DNA of 64,000 bases from Candidatus Celerinatantimonas neptuna (GTDB lineage Bacteria; Pseudomonadota; Gammaproteobacteria; Enterobacterales; Celerinatantimonadaceae), in the NCBI GenBank assembly GCA_911810475.1, contig OU461276.1:3721501-3785500 (forward strand). The letters run 5' to 3'. A model generated the notes under the pieces. The model was not told the origin of the DNA. It saw nothing but the letters and a program-made list of their open reading frames with translations, and did no database searches. The translations under genes were made by a program, and so were the position numbers. Shown here piece after piece: positions 43,361-52,152 of the stretch. The first letter of the stretch is position 1. Every line of letters begins with the position of its first letter.

Positions 43361-44215
43361 ATGTCAAGGACATCTGTTGAGATATCTCATCATCACTTAC
43401 TATATAAGACGGAACTTTTGTTCGTGAATGCTCATCATATTTCAAAGACTGAGAAAGTCCTTTCGGTCATTGATCTGAAAAAAGCTTATGGACATCACCA
43501 GACAGTGATCAAAGGCGTCAATTTTGATCTGTTTGCTGGTGAATTGGTCGCCGTTATCGGTCGCTCTGGAGCTGGAAAATCAACTCTGCTACATATGCTT
43601 AATGGCACAATAGAAACAACCTCTGGACAAATCATTGGCTTTCCCCAAACCAGTCATCCACAACCTGTTCAACGACTCACAGGTAAAGCATTAAGACAAT
43701 GGCGGGCCACATGTGGCATGATTTTTCAAGACTTTTGTTTAGTCCCCCGATTAGATGTAATAACCAACGTTCTGCTAGGCCGTCTGAGCGAAACAAGTAC
43801 TGTTCGCTCGATGCTCAAGTTATTTCCGAAAGCTGATATTTCCCGCGCTATCGAATTACTGGAATGGACAGGCCTGATTAAACATGCACTACAACGTGCC
43901 GAAAACCTTTCTGGTGGACAATGCCAGCGAGTAGCTATAGCCCGCGCCCTGATGCAAAGACCACGGCTTTTACTTGCTGACGAACCTGTCGCCTCCCTTG
44001 ATCCTAAAAATACACATCGTGTTATGTCGGCCCTTCAAGAAATCAGCCAACAAAACATTGGTGTCATGGTCAACCTACATTCGGTTGAACTCGTCAAACA
44101 ATATTGTTCCCGAGTTATCGGAATTGCCGAGGGACAAATTATCTATGACGGCTCACCTGAAGGATTAGATGACATCATCCAACAAAAAATCTACACACAA
44201 CCTGCAGCTGCTTAA
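43361..44215 (+). CDS. phnC: Phosphonate-type ABC importer ATPase
   Basis: Up to 284 aa; ATPase of a phosphonate/phosphite/phosphate-ester importer. Walker [20 protein letters not shown]-loop [22 protein letters not shown], signature [19 protein letters not shown], Walker [16 protein letters not shown] and switch [14 protein letters not shown] are all intact and PhnC-like. The start is uncertain: the ATG at 43361 has no ribosome site and abuts a possible Pho box, while a GTG at 43424 would begin 12 residues before the first conserved block, as in PhnC. First gene of phnC-phnD-phnE-phnE. Confidence 0.92.
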   Translation: MSRTSVEISHHHLLYKTELLFVNAHHISKTEKVLSVIDLKKAYGHHQTVIKGVNFDLFAGELVAVIGRSGAGKSTLLHMLNGTIETTSGQIIGFPQTSHPQPVQRLTGKALRQWRATCGMIFQDFCLVPRLDVITNVLLGRLSETSTVRSMLKLFPKADISRAIELLEWTGLIKHALQRAENLSGGQCQRVAIARALMQRPRLLLADEPVASLDPKNTHRVMSALQEISQQNIGVMVNLHSVELVKQYCSRVIGIAEGQIIYDGSPEGLDDIIQQKIYTQPAAA

Positions 44216-44243
44216 GCTATCAAACAAACAAGGAAATAGTTTT

Positions 44244-45173
44244 ATGAAACGTTCTTTTGCTTCACTGTTGCTTGGAACTTTAATCATGGCTCATAGTGCA
44301 TTAAGTTCCGCATCAGTTCGCGAATTGAATTTAGGCATTTTAGGCGGACAAAACGCAACTCAGCAGATTGGCGACAACATGTGCGTCAAATCTTATTTCG
44401 ACAAAACCCTGCATGTCGATACCAAACTCCGTAACTCTTCAGACTATTCAGGGGTTATTCAAGGATTAGTCGGTGGCAAAATCGATATGGTTTTAAGTAT
44501 GTCACCCTCTGCGTTTGCATCAGTTTATATCCGTAATCCCAGAGCTGTAGATATCATTGGGATTTTAACAGACGATAAAGACCAGTCAAAAGGCTATCAT
44601 TCAGTTGCGATTGTGCGTGCCAATAGCCCATATCATAAATTAAGCGATTTAAAAGGTCACTCATTCGGATTCGCAGATCCTGATTCAACATCCGGTTTCT
44701 TAATTCCTAACCATGAATTTCGGAAAAAATTCGGGGGGAATAAAGACAACAACTATAACGGCTTCTTTAGCTCAACAACATTCTCTGGTGGCCATGAACA
44801 GGATATCTTAGGCGTATTAAATGGCCAATTTGCCGGAGCTGTCACCTGGACATCAATGGTCGGTAATTACAACGAAGGTTATACCTCAGGATCGTTTGGT
44901 CGGTTAATGCGAATGGATCACCCTAACCTAATGAAACAAATCCGCATCATCTGGCACTCACCTTTAATTCCAAACGGACCCATTTTAATCCGCCATAACT
45001 TGCTCGAACCATTTAAAGCGAAGCTAATTAAAGCAATCAATAATCTGGATAAAAATCATCATGCCTGCTGGATTAAAGCCATTGGAGGGGAACAACATAT
45101 CACACCGGCCAGCGTAAAAGATTACGCCAACATTATTGAATTAAAACGCGAACTGATGAACGGCGACCGTTAA
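44244..45173 (+). CDS. phnD: Phosphonate-type ABC importer substrate-binding protein
   Basis: 309 aa. The start at the ATG at 44244 follows AAGGAAAT and begins a signal peptide (RSFASLLLGTLIMAHSALSSASV); the longer frame overlapping phnC is not used. The mature protein starts ELNLGILGGQNATQQI and has PhnD-family features GLVGGKIDMVLSMSPSAFAS, LKGHSFGFADPDSTSGFLIP (ligand loop with Ser/Thr) and NGQFAGAVTW. Binds phosphonate, phosphite or a related ester in the periplasm; which one cannot be told from sequence. Confidence 0.92.
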   Translation: MKRSFASLLLGTLIMAHSALSSASVRELNLGILGGQNATQQIGDNMCVKSYFDKTLHVDTKLRNSSDYSGVIQGLVGGKIDMVLSMSPSAFASVYIRNPRAVDIIGILTDDKDQSKGYHSVAIVRANSPYHKLSDLKGHSFGFADPDSTSGFLIPNHEFRKKFGGNKDNNYNGFFSSTTFSGGHEQDILGVLNGQFAGAVTWTSMVGNYNEGYTSGSFGRLMRMDHPNLMKQIRIIWHSPLIPNGPILIRHNLLEPFKAKLIKAINNLDKNHHACWIKAIGGEQHITPASVKDYANIIELKRELMNGDR

Positions 45174-45189
45174 GCTCTAAGGGGTTACT

Positions 45190-46059
45190 ATGTCACAATC
45201 ATTTGCCGATTATTATCAGAATGTTCGCCAGCGCCAGCAACGTGATGGGCTTCTCTGGTCTGCCGGGATCTTAATTATCTATTTTTATTCCGGCTATATT
45301 TCTGAGTTTAGTTGGTCCGTCATATGGCATGGTATTCCCCATCTATTCGATTATGTTGATGAAATCATGCCAGTTTTGCACTGGTCTGATCTTTTTGCCA
45401 ACGGTCATACAAAAGGCTCACTCGCTTACTGGGGATATAGACTACACATTCAGCTTCCTCTGTTAGGGCAAACGATCGCCGTGGCTATTGCAGCGACCGT
45501 TTTCTCCAGTTTTATTGCTGCGGTTGCTGCTTTTCCCGCAGCAACCAACACTCAAACGCACCGCCTCGTTCGATATTGTATACGCGGTGTTGCCGCATTT
45601 TGTCGTACGATGCCTGAACTGGCTTGGGCTGTGATGTTTGTGATGGCGTTTGGAATCGGCCCTATACCGGGATTTTTTGCACTTTTTCTACACAGTATTG
45701 GGACCCAAACAAAGTTATTTTATGAAAGTGTCGAAGTTGCATCCGATAAACCAGTCAGAGGATTAAGAGCCATTGGTGCATCACGAATTGAAAGAATGCG
45801 TTATGGATTATGGCCTCAGGTCTCTCCGACATTTCTGTCATATACCTTCATGCGTCTGGAAATTAACTTTCGCCAGTCAACCATCCTCGGATTAGTGGGT
45901 GCCGGTGGTATTGGACAAGAACTAATGACGTCCATCAAATTAGATCACTTTGATCAGGTCAGTATCGTTTTATTACAAATAATTATTGTTGTTTCTGTTT
46001 TGGACTATTTATCAGGGAAACTGCGCCACTACATACTCGAAGGGGCCAACCATGGTTAG
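45190..46059 (+). CDS. phnE: Phosphonate-type ABC importer permease 1
   Basis: 289-aa inner-membrane permease with about six membrane segments. The PhnE-type EAA region reads LFYESVEVASDKPVRGLRAIGASRIERMRYGLWPQVSP (about residues 178-215), followed by RQSTILGLVGAGGIGQEL. AAGGGG lies 8 bases before the ATG. Its stop overlaps the start of the second permease by 8 bases, implying translational coupling. Two PhnE subunits probably make a heterodimeric pore. Confidence 0.92.
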   Translation: MSQSFADYYQNVRQRQQRDGLLWSAGILIIYFYSGYISEFSWSVIWHGIPHLFDYVDEIMPVLHWSDLFANGHTKGSLAYWGYRLHIQLPLLGQTIAVAIAATVFSSFIAAVAAFPAATNTQTHRLVRYCIRGVAAFCRTMPELAWAVMFVMAFGIGPIPGFFALFLHSIGTQTKLFYESVEVASDKPVRGLRAIGASRIERMRYGLWPQVSPTFLSYTFMRLEINFRQSTILGLVGAGGIGQELMTSIKLDHFDQVSIVLLQIIIVVSVLDYLSGKLRHYILEGANHG

Positions 46060-46966
46060 TCAAATCAATACCAAAATACATATAGAACCGCTAACACTGA
46101 AAAAACAGACATCTCATGAATCTCAATATGCAGCAATTTATGTTAAGAGAAGAAATCATATTATAACACTCATTGTTATCACCTGTGCTGTCTTACTTTA
46201 TTATGCTCTATTCTTTGAGTATAACGGTCTGACACCTGCCCGAATGGTTGAAGGCTTTGACAAACTCGGCGAATATTTTTTACGAATGTTTGTCTGGAAA
46301 AATGTCAGTCAATGGCCTTTTAGCTATTACTTTAAACAGATTGCAATCACATTGGGAATTGTATTTGCGGGAACCTTCACAGCCACCCTATTAGCGCTGC
46401 CCCTCTCTTTTCTGGCATCAAGACGGGTCATGTCAACGGTTTATTTAAAGCCATTAGCCGTCATCGTTCGTCGCTCATTCGATGTGATGCGCGGGATTGA
46501 TATGGCCATTTGGGGACTTATTTTTATTCGCGCAGTCGGTATGGGGCCGCTTGCCGGTGTACTAGCGATCTTCATTCAGGACACAGGACTATTAGGGAAG
46601 CTCTATGCTGAAAGTCATGATGCCGTTGAAAAAAAACCCAGCCGGGGACTCAGTGCACTGGGTGCCAATAGTCTCCAAAAACATCGTTTTGGTATTTTTA
46701 CACAATCATTCCCACAGTTTCTTGCTCTAACACTGTATCAAATTGAATCAAACACGCGCTCTGCGGCGGTACTAGGGTTCGTTGGTGCAGGAGGCATTGG
46801 GTTAGTATATGCTGAAAATATGCGTCTTTGGAACTGGGATGTGGTCATGTTTATTACACTAGTACTTGTTGTATTAGTTCTCATTCTTGATAAAATTTCT
46901 GAAATATTGCGTAAGAAATACATCATTGGTGAAGACATCCCTCTTTACCAGAGTAAAAAACATTAG
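46052..46966 (+). CDS. phnE: Phosphonate-type ABC importer permease 2
   Basis: 304 aa. The start at the ATG at 46052 overlaps the stop of the first permease by 8 bases. EAA region: LYAESHDAVEKKPSRGLSALGANSLQKHRFGIFTQSFP (about 193-230), followed by RSAAVLGFVGAGGIGLVY. The N-terminal ~35 residues are polar before the first membrane span. Paralogous to permease 1 but clearly diverged. Last gene of the phn transporter; no C-P lyase (phnG-P) or phosphonatase genes follow. Confidence 0.92.
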   Translation: MVSQINTKIHIEPLTLKKQTSHESQYAAIYVKRRNHIITLIVITCAVLLYYALFFEYNGLTPARMVEGFDKLGEYFLRMFVWKNVSQWPFSYYFKQIAITLGIVFAGTFTATLLALPLSFLASRRVMSTVYLKPLAVIVRRSFDVMRGIDMAIWGLIFIRAVGMGPLAGVLAIFIQDTGLLGKLYAESHDAVEKKPSRGLSALGANSLQKHRFGIFTQSFPQFLALTLYQIESNTRSAAVLGFVGAGGIGLVYAENMRLWNWDVVMFITLVLVVLVLILDKISEILRKKYIIGEDIPLYQSKKH

Positions 46967-47104
46967 ATTATGTTGAACTTAAGTGATGTCTTGACAGAAA
47001 CGGACTGTCCTCAATATCTTCAAAGATAAAACATACGGGCAACATCGTTGTCCGCTGATGTGATACCCCATAAAAGTTCAACAGCCTGAACAAGGTTGTA
47101 TTGA

Positions 47105-47702
47105 ATGAATTTGATAGGCTTTTTCCTTGCGATTACTCCCATTGCCATCTCTCCTGGCGCAAGCTTTACATTAGCACTCAATAATGCTTTACACCTGGAG
47201 AAGAGGTGTCTGGCCCATTATTACAGGAACCGGATTCGGCATCTTATCGCACGCTCTGGCCGCAGGGATTGGCATCACTCAAATAATCACCCATCATCCC
47301 CAGTTACTTAAAATATTTACGCTAATGGGGCAAGCATATCTACTTTATCTGGCAACTCGTTTGCTTATTACGGGTATTCGAAAACCCGCGCACAAGATCA
47401 ATTTACCACCAACGATCACTCAGACTCATCAGGCTTACCGCCTAAATGTGCTCAACATTAAAGCATTGCTCGTCTATCTGGTTATTGTGTCGCAATTTAT
47501 TGGTACTCATCTCACATTAAGTCATTTTTTAATATTAGGGAGAATTCATATTTTAGTGATGGGAGGATGGCTCATCTTTATGGGAACGGTCATCGAACAT
47601 TCCACCCGGCATTTTAACCCTGATTTACTTCGTCGTTTCATCAGCATTATCGGAGGGATGTTATTAGTGGCTATTGTCGTGAGCGCTCATATTCCTTTTT
47701 AG
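47105..47702 (+). pseudogene. LysE/RhtB-type exporter with a frameshift
   Basis: The first frame reads NLIGFFLAITPIAISPGASF then TLALNNALHLEKR. At about 47200 the reading shifts to another frame giving GVWPIITGTGFGILSHALAA, then LLKIFTLMGQAYLLYLATRL and NVLNIKALLVYLVIVSQFIG. Joined, these make a ~198-aa LysE translocator (amino-acid efflux) with six membrane segments and the PGPxx-like start (ISPGAS). Neither half can work alone. One indel accounts for the break, so decay is recent or the base call is wrong. It follows phnE by about 140 bases. Confidence 0.8.
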
Positions 47703-47770
47703 AGGATATCGATGTAAATCAGGATGAACCCACTAAATGAATCACAAAATCAGATAAGAGACCTGATGTC

Positions 47771-48139
47771 TTATCGTTCAATATATCTGTAATCGCGAAC
47801 AATGCCGTTATTAAAGAGAATAATCAGAGTTTTATCCCGCGCTTTTTCTTTAAATAGCTTGTGGTACCAGGCTTTTTGTGAGTCTTCATAAGATACTCGG
47901 GTATGATAAGTCCATCGCTGCCAATTAGCCCCCTGTGTCGTTTTAATATAAGGCTGACCAAACATATTAAGAATGTCGTTTTCAGTTGTATATTGTCGAT
48001 GGATTCTTGCAACCTCAGCATCACTGATTCCACGACTTCTAAATGGATTAAACGACGCACAACCGCTTACCGTTAACATAGCAAATAACAGTGCAATAAT
48101 CAGAAAAGGCTTAACCACAACGCAAACAGAATTTTTCAA
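47771..48139 (-). CDS. Small lipoprotein with SmpA/OmlA (BamE-like) fold
   Basis: 122 aa. Signal peptide with lipobox TVSGC (Cys about residue 27). The remaining ~95 residues include ARIHRQYTTENDILNMFGQP (the conserved 'vl..fG.P' helix of SmpA/OmlA domains), WQRWTYHTRVSY and LIILFNNGIVRDYRYIE, the typical strand-strand end. It resembles BamE-family proteins but is not adjacent to fur/recN as true bamE often is, so a paralogue is likely. One base separates it from the nucleotidyltransferase gene. Confidence 0.8.
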   Translation of the reverse strand: MKNSVCVVVKPFLIIALLFAMLTVSGCASFNPFRSRGISDAEVARIHRQYTTENDILNMFGQPYIKTTQGANWQRWTYHTRVSYEDSQKAWYHKLFKEKARDKTLIILFNNGIVRDYRYIER

Positions 48140-48140
48140 T

Positions 48141-48737
48141 TCAACGCTCCACAGGCCAGATAACCCTTAGTTGAGGCCAAATAGTCTGCCAATGCTTGTC
48201 CGTGACACGCTGATGAAATAATGATGGCGATGTAGGCGTCTGTGGGTTCATTTTTACCTCCAATGACCAGTTATTATCCAAACCGTAGGGGGAAAAAATA
48301 GAAATCTGACGACTCCTTGAGTATTTTACCCCAACACAAGTCGGTAATTCGATCCAGTCTGCCACGGCATCTCGTGTTGTCTGATAAGGCATAACCCCAT
48401 GTTTAAGATGCATTCGGGCCTGATTGCGAACTTCCCATTTGAGCTGAGGACAAATATAGCTCAGATGCCTCGTAATTTTTATTTCCGTCTGTTTAGGCGT
48501 GGGGTCAGTTGCATCAAAATACAATAAATCAACATCATTTAAAGGCGTATTATGAACAAAATGATGTCGATGATCCCAAATCAGATTACGCACAAAACCA
48601 GCGCCAATCAGCCAGTCATTCAGATTTAATTGGGCAGCCGCTTCAAGTGCAGCCATGCGCAACGGGTCACACATGATTAATTCAGCTGTCGCTGTACTCA
48701 GATAATCAGATGACGTTGAACGACCTAACGTAGCCAT
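48141..48737 (-). CDS. Nucleotidyltransferase-like protein (DUF925 type)
   Basis: About 198 aa from the ATG at 48737 (MATLGRSTSSDY); the longer start at 48752 only adds residues overlapping the next gene. Motifs: LIGAGFVRNLIWDH (G-x-R helix, about residues 43-56), NDVDLLYFD (two metal-binding Asp) and WEVRNQARMH, as in the DUF925/NTP_transf_6 family of predicted tRNA-like nucleotidyltransferases. Biochemical function unknown. Overlaps the upstream small membrane protein gene by about 13 bases: operon. Confidence 0.82.
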   Translation of the reverse strand: MATLGRSTSSDYLSTATAELIMCDPLRMAALEAAAQLNLNDWLIGAGFVRNLIWDHRHHFVHNTPLNDVDLLYFDATDPTPKQTEIKITRHLSYICPQLKWEVRNQARMHLKHGVMPYQTTRDAVADWIELPTCVGVKYSRSRQISIFSPYGLDNNWSLEVKMNPQTPTSPSLFHQRVTDKHWQTIWPQLRVIWPVER

Positions 48738-49075
48738 AAGCTTCCAAGACAAACCAGTGCCGCAGGGAGCCCAGCAACAAACAGCTTAAGTTCACTGCTG
48801 TAACGAATAAGTTTAGAATCAGGCTCAGGGACTGGCTTACGTTCTTCAAGTAAAGGTAATTTTCGCTCTTTCAATAATGTCTTGACCCGTTCTCTGCGTC
48901 GAAGAAACGTAGCACCTTTCCAACTGACAATCGCAATCCCCCACAGCACAATCACCATTTCAAAGCAAAAATCCCCAATGTGATTCACTCTAAAACCTGA
49001 CAGGTAATGTGAAAGTAGCCAGATAACAAATGCTGCCACTATATTTATCAGAATAATATCCCGAACGAATCTCAA
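48725..49075 (-). CDS. Small two-span membrane protein
   Basis: About 116 aa from a TTG at 49073-49075 (RFVRDIILINIVAAFVIWLL), chosen because GAGGAAAT lies 7 bases upstream; the ATG at 49147 lacks a site. Two hydrophobic segments (residues ~5-25 and ~35-50) are followed by a basic cytoplasmic stretch (LRRRERVKTLLKERK) and a third hydrophobic segment at the C-terminus (LFVAGLPAALVCLGSLWL). Not recognised. Overlaps the downstream nucleotidyltransferase gene. Confidence 0.65.
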   Translation of the reverse strand: MRFVRDIILINIVAAFVIWLLSHYLSGFRVNHIGDFCFEMVIVLWGIAIVSWKGATFLRRRERVKTLLKERKLPLLEERKPVPEPDSKLIRYSSELKLFVAGLPAALVCLGSLWLR

Positions 49076-49175
49076 AAAAATTTCCTCAATTGTATAATCC
49101 AAATACGCATGCCTGTGGCATTTAAGAGTCCTCAGGCGCAAACTCAACCTGCCCTCATCAATAGCAGATAAACGT

Positions 49176-49817
49176 CTACTTCAATACTGAAGATAATGTC
49201 AACAACTCATCGACATGAGAAAGCAACACATCTGGCTTTTGTTGTTTTAATTCGTTATAGGAACCATACCCCCATAACACACCCGCACACTTTAAATGAT
49301 TGCGATGGGCTGCATCAAGATCAACGTGACGATCGCCGATCATAATCGATTTTTCAGTAATGACCCCTTCTTCTTTCAAGCTTGCAAGCTGTTGCCATTT
49401 TTGGACACCGACATCTCCGCCACTGATATAATCAAATAGCTCACGCAACTTAAAATGTATCAGTATCTTTTCAGCAAATTGCACAGGCTTCGATGTGCAA
49501 ATACCTAATGAAATTCCCTGGTCCACCAGCTCTGTGAGTATCTTCGCTATCCCGGGATACAGTGTATTTTCAGAAAATCCGACAGAGGCATATCGTTCCC
49601 GATATTTTGCAACTAATGCATTCACAGACAATGGATCATCTTTCCCGGTCAGTGAGCTAAATGCCTGATCTAATGGCGGTCCGATATAAGTTGATAACTC
49701 ATCAATACTCCGGGCAGAATAACCAAATGACTCTAAAGCATAATTGAGAGAACGTGCAATACCATCAAGCGGATCACTAATTGTTCCATCTAAATCGAAA
49801 ATGAATGATGTCATCAT
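49176..49817 (-). CDS. HAD-superfamily phosphatase (phosphoglycolate-phosphatase-like)
   Basis: About 213 aa from the ATG at 49817, preceded by CAGGAG; the longer reading to 49838 has no ribosome site. HAD motifs: FIFDLDGTISDP (nucleophile and acid/base Asp, about residues 5-16), LGICTSKP (motif II Thr/Ser), K in VGVQKWQQL (motif III) and MIGDRHVDLDAA (motif IV). The alpha-helical cap after motif I includes YIGPPLDQAF, a feature of Gph-like enzymes. Cytoplasmic; substrate not determined. Confidence 0.88.
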   Translation of the reverse strand: MMTSFIFDLDGTISDPLDGIARSLNYALESFGYSARSIDELSTYIGPPLDQAFSSLTGKDDPLSVNALVAKYRERYASVGFSENTLYPGIAKILTELVDQGISLGICTSKPVQFAEKILIHFKLRELFDYISGGDVGVQKWQQLASLKEEGVITEKSIMIGDRHVDLDAAHRNHLKCAGVLWGYGSYNELKQQKPDVLLSHVDELLTLSSVLK

Positions 49818-50064
49818 ATCAACTCCTGAAAAATACATACATTTTGAAAGGATCCATCTCCTTATACATCGTCGATTCTATCAAAAAACAACGAGTTATC
49901 TAATCTGATTATCACTTCCACTGAAGCGCCTGGAACAATCAAAAACCTGTAGGGTGTCATTGTGCACACGATTCTCGTTACAAATCATTCACGAGTATTT
50001 CTATATGGATCTCTCTATGATGTTTTAATCTGAGACCCAATTATTCTATGAATGAGAACAGATA

Positions 50065-50253
50065 ATGCCCAGATTCCTGGTTTTTGGGTTGATTATAATT
50101 GCCGTAATAGCGCTTTTAATCGCCCTCAACAGATGGCTGCCTGTTCTTGATCCATGCCAGAAATCCCAACCAATCTCGCAATATATAAAGGCAAAAAAAT
50201 TCAGGCTGTTAGGTCACTTCAGAACTAAACCGATACCTTCAGATCGCCCCTGA
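50065..50253 (+). CDS. Possible small single-span membrane protein, 62 aa
   Basis: A 62-codon ORF with GAGAAC about 9 bases before the ATG. It starts PRFLVFGLIIIAVIALLIAL, a clear membrane segment, followed by a basic tail (IKAKKFRLLGHF). Not recognised. A coding role is plausible from the membrane segment, but no terminator or partner gene supports it. Confidence 0.45.
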   Translation: MPRFLVFGLIIIAVIALLIALNRWLPVLDPCQKSQPISQYIKAKKFRLLGHFRTKPIPSDRP

Positions 50254-50398
50254 AAAATAGCAATCTACTCCCAAAATCCACACCCCAAGAAGAAACCATC
50301 AACAAAACTGATTTAAGCATTTTTAATAAGGCTATAGCTCATCGATCTTTTTTCATCTACACTTGCGGCTTATTTTCTTTATATGTTAGCGAGTCTGC

Positions 50399-51652
50399 AT
50401 GTCATTTGCTGAATTAGGCCTATCTAAACCCATTACTGAAGCGATTAGCGCTTTAGGATATTCCACTCCTACCCCAATTCAGCTCCAGGCAATACCCGCT
50501 GTACTGGACGGACAAGATTTATTGGCTGCCGCCCAAACCGGCACAGGAAAGACAGCAGCTTTTGTGCTACCCATTCTAGAAGGCTTGAAGCATCAGTCGT
50601 TGTGCCGAAGTAAAGAAATCAAAGCGCTGATTGTCACACCGACACGAGAACTTGCAGCTCAAATCGATGCGAATATCACTGATTATTCCCGCCATTTAAA
50701 ACTACGGCATCGTGTCATTTTTGGGGGGGTCAATAGTAAACCACAGATCCGTCACCTGAACGCTGGCTGTGAAATTCTCACTGCCACGCCGGGGCGATTG
50801 TTGGATCTCTATAATCAGGGAGCTATCGATTTTTCAAAACTTCAGGTATTGGTTCTGGATGAAGCGGATCGAATGCTGGATATGGGATTTATCCATGATA
50901 TCCGCAAACTATTCAGATTGTTGCCCCAAAAACGTCAAAACTTGCTCTTCTCAGCTACGTTCTCAAAAGAGATCCGTAAACTTGCTCAGAGTCTATTACG
51001 TCATCCTCTGGAAATTACGGTCGAAGCCAATAAAACAGTCCGTAAAGTCGAACAGTTTTATACGTTAATCGATCATAAGCAAAAATCACAATTGCTCAAA
51101 ACGATGATCATCCAAAATAAATGGCAGCAGGTACTCGTCTTTACCCGAACAAAACATGGAGCAAATCGGCTAACTCAAAAATTAGAAGCTGCAAAAATAA
51201 AAGCGGCAGCAATTCACGGCAACAAAAGTCAGAATGCTCGGGTAAAAGCCCTGTCAGGCTTTAAAGATGGACACATTGAAGTTCTCGTAGCAACCGACAT
51301 TGCCGCAAGGGGGCTAGATATCAAGCAACTCCCTCAGATTGTCAATTTTGATCTCCCTAATGTTGCCGAAGACTATGTTCATCGAATCGGCAGAACCGGA
51401 AGAGCCGGCGAATCAGGTAACGCCTACTCTATGGTCAGTGAAGACGAGCTACCACTACTTCAGGCAATTGAAAAATTTACAGGCGAGCGCCTGCAACGTC
51501 TGGAATTTGAACAATTTCCGGCTTCTTTTACACGCTCATCTAAAGCAATCGTGAACAAAACTAAACCACGCCCAAACCGCTCCGGTAACAAACGCCCCCA
51601 GCCTGCAAACAAGGCCCGAAAATCAGCACCTCGTAAAAATCCTCATCATTGA
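50399..51652 (+). CDS. rhlE: DEAD-box RNA helicase RhlE
   Basis: 417-aa ATP-dependent RNA helicase involved in RNA turnover and ribosome assembly. Motifs in order: Q motif (GYSTPTPIQLQAIP), I AQTGTGKT, Ia PTRELAAQ, II VLDEADRML, III SATFSKE, IV VLVFTRTKHGA, V ATDIAARGLDI and VI HRIGRTGRAG. The C-terminal ~45 residues are a basic low-complexity tail (KTKPRPNRSGNKRPQP) as in RhlE. The start codon follows TTAGCGAG. Monocistronic. Confidence 0.95.
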   Translation: MSFAELGLSKPITEAISALGYSTPTPIQLQAIPAVLDGQDLLAAAQTGTGKTAAFVLPILEGLKHQSLCRSKEIKALIVTPTRELAAQIDANITDYSRHLKLRHRVIFGGVNSKPQIRHLNAGCEILTATPGRLLDLYNQGAIDFSKLQVLVLDEADRMLDMGFIHDIRKLFRLLPQKRQNLLFSATFSKEIRKLAQSLLRHPLEITVEANKTVRKVEQFYTLIDHKQKSQLLKTMIIQNKWQQVLVFTRTKHGANRLTQKLEAAKIKAAAIHGNKSQNARVKALSGFKDGHIEVLVATDIAARGLDIKQLPQIVNFDLPNVAEDYVHRIGRTGRAGESGNAYSMVSEDELPLLQAIEKFTGERLQRLEFEQFPASFTRSSKAIVNKTKPRPNRSGNKRPQPANKARKSAPRKNPHH

Positions 51653-51658
51653 TCATTT

Positions 51659-51675
51659 TGCTTCAGACTGAAGCA
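51659..51675 (+). terminator. Weak hairpin after rhlE
   Basis: TGCTTCA, a 3-base loop and TGAAGCA lie 7-23 bases past the rhlE stop, between convergent genes. No following T run, so only tentative. Confidence 0.3.
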
Positions 51676-51729
51676 TCAATGGACTGTTGATCTCGACAAA
51701 ATTCAAGCGTTCGAGATCAAAAGCCACCT

Positions 51730-52152
51730 TTAATGATGTCGAACCATCAGCGATAACCTGGCACTACAAATGAGCCTCTGCTGCAATTGCTCCCTGATAT
51801 CAATTTGCCATAGCTGCACAAGGCCTCCGAGATGGATAGGGCCCGCCTTAGCCACCACGGTCCCCTCACGTACAGAGCGTAAATGATTTGCAGTAATTTC
51901 AGTACCTAATACATAGCAATGCTCAGGGCAGGCAAAGAAACCTGCAACACTACCGACAGATTCAGCCAGTGCTGCACTGGCTCCACCATGTAGCAACCCC
52001 ATCGGTTGACGAACCGCATCGACTACCGGCATTGTCGCACATAAAAAATCATCACCGATTTCATTAAAACATGTCTGCGTCATTTCAAGCATGGTACCAC
52101 CAGACATAGCATTGAGCCGTTCTAAAGAAATATCCTTTTGCCAGATACTCAT
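51730..52152 (-). CDS. menI: Hotdog-fold acyl-CoA thioesterase (MenI/YdiI-like)
   Basis: 140 aa (E. coli YdiI/MenI 136). Hydrolyses 1,4-dihydroxy-2-naphthoyl-CoA in menaquinone synthesis and other acyl-CoAs. Hotdog motifs: MPVVDAVRQPMGLLHGGASAALAESVGS (about residues 41-68, with the catalytic Glu in AALAESVG) and GTEITANHLRSV. Its ATG overlaps the ydiJ stop codon (ATGA), so it is translationally coupled to that gene, the same neighbour as in E. coli. Confidence 0.9.
   Translation of the reverse strand: MSIWQKDISLERLNAMSGGTMLEMTQTCFNEIGDDFLCATMPVVDAVRQPMGLLHGGASAALAESVGSVAGFFACPEHCYVLGTEITANHLRSVREGTVVAKAGPIHLGGLVQLWQIDIREQLQQRLICSARLSLMVRHH

Noticed and set aside
46974-47083. TGTTGAACT…AGTTCAACA inverted repeat after phnE
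   Set aside because: Arms are 9 bases but about 90 bases apart, so neither a terminator nor a compact operator is convincing.
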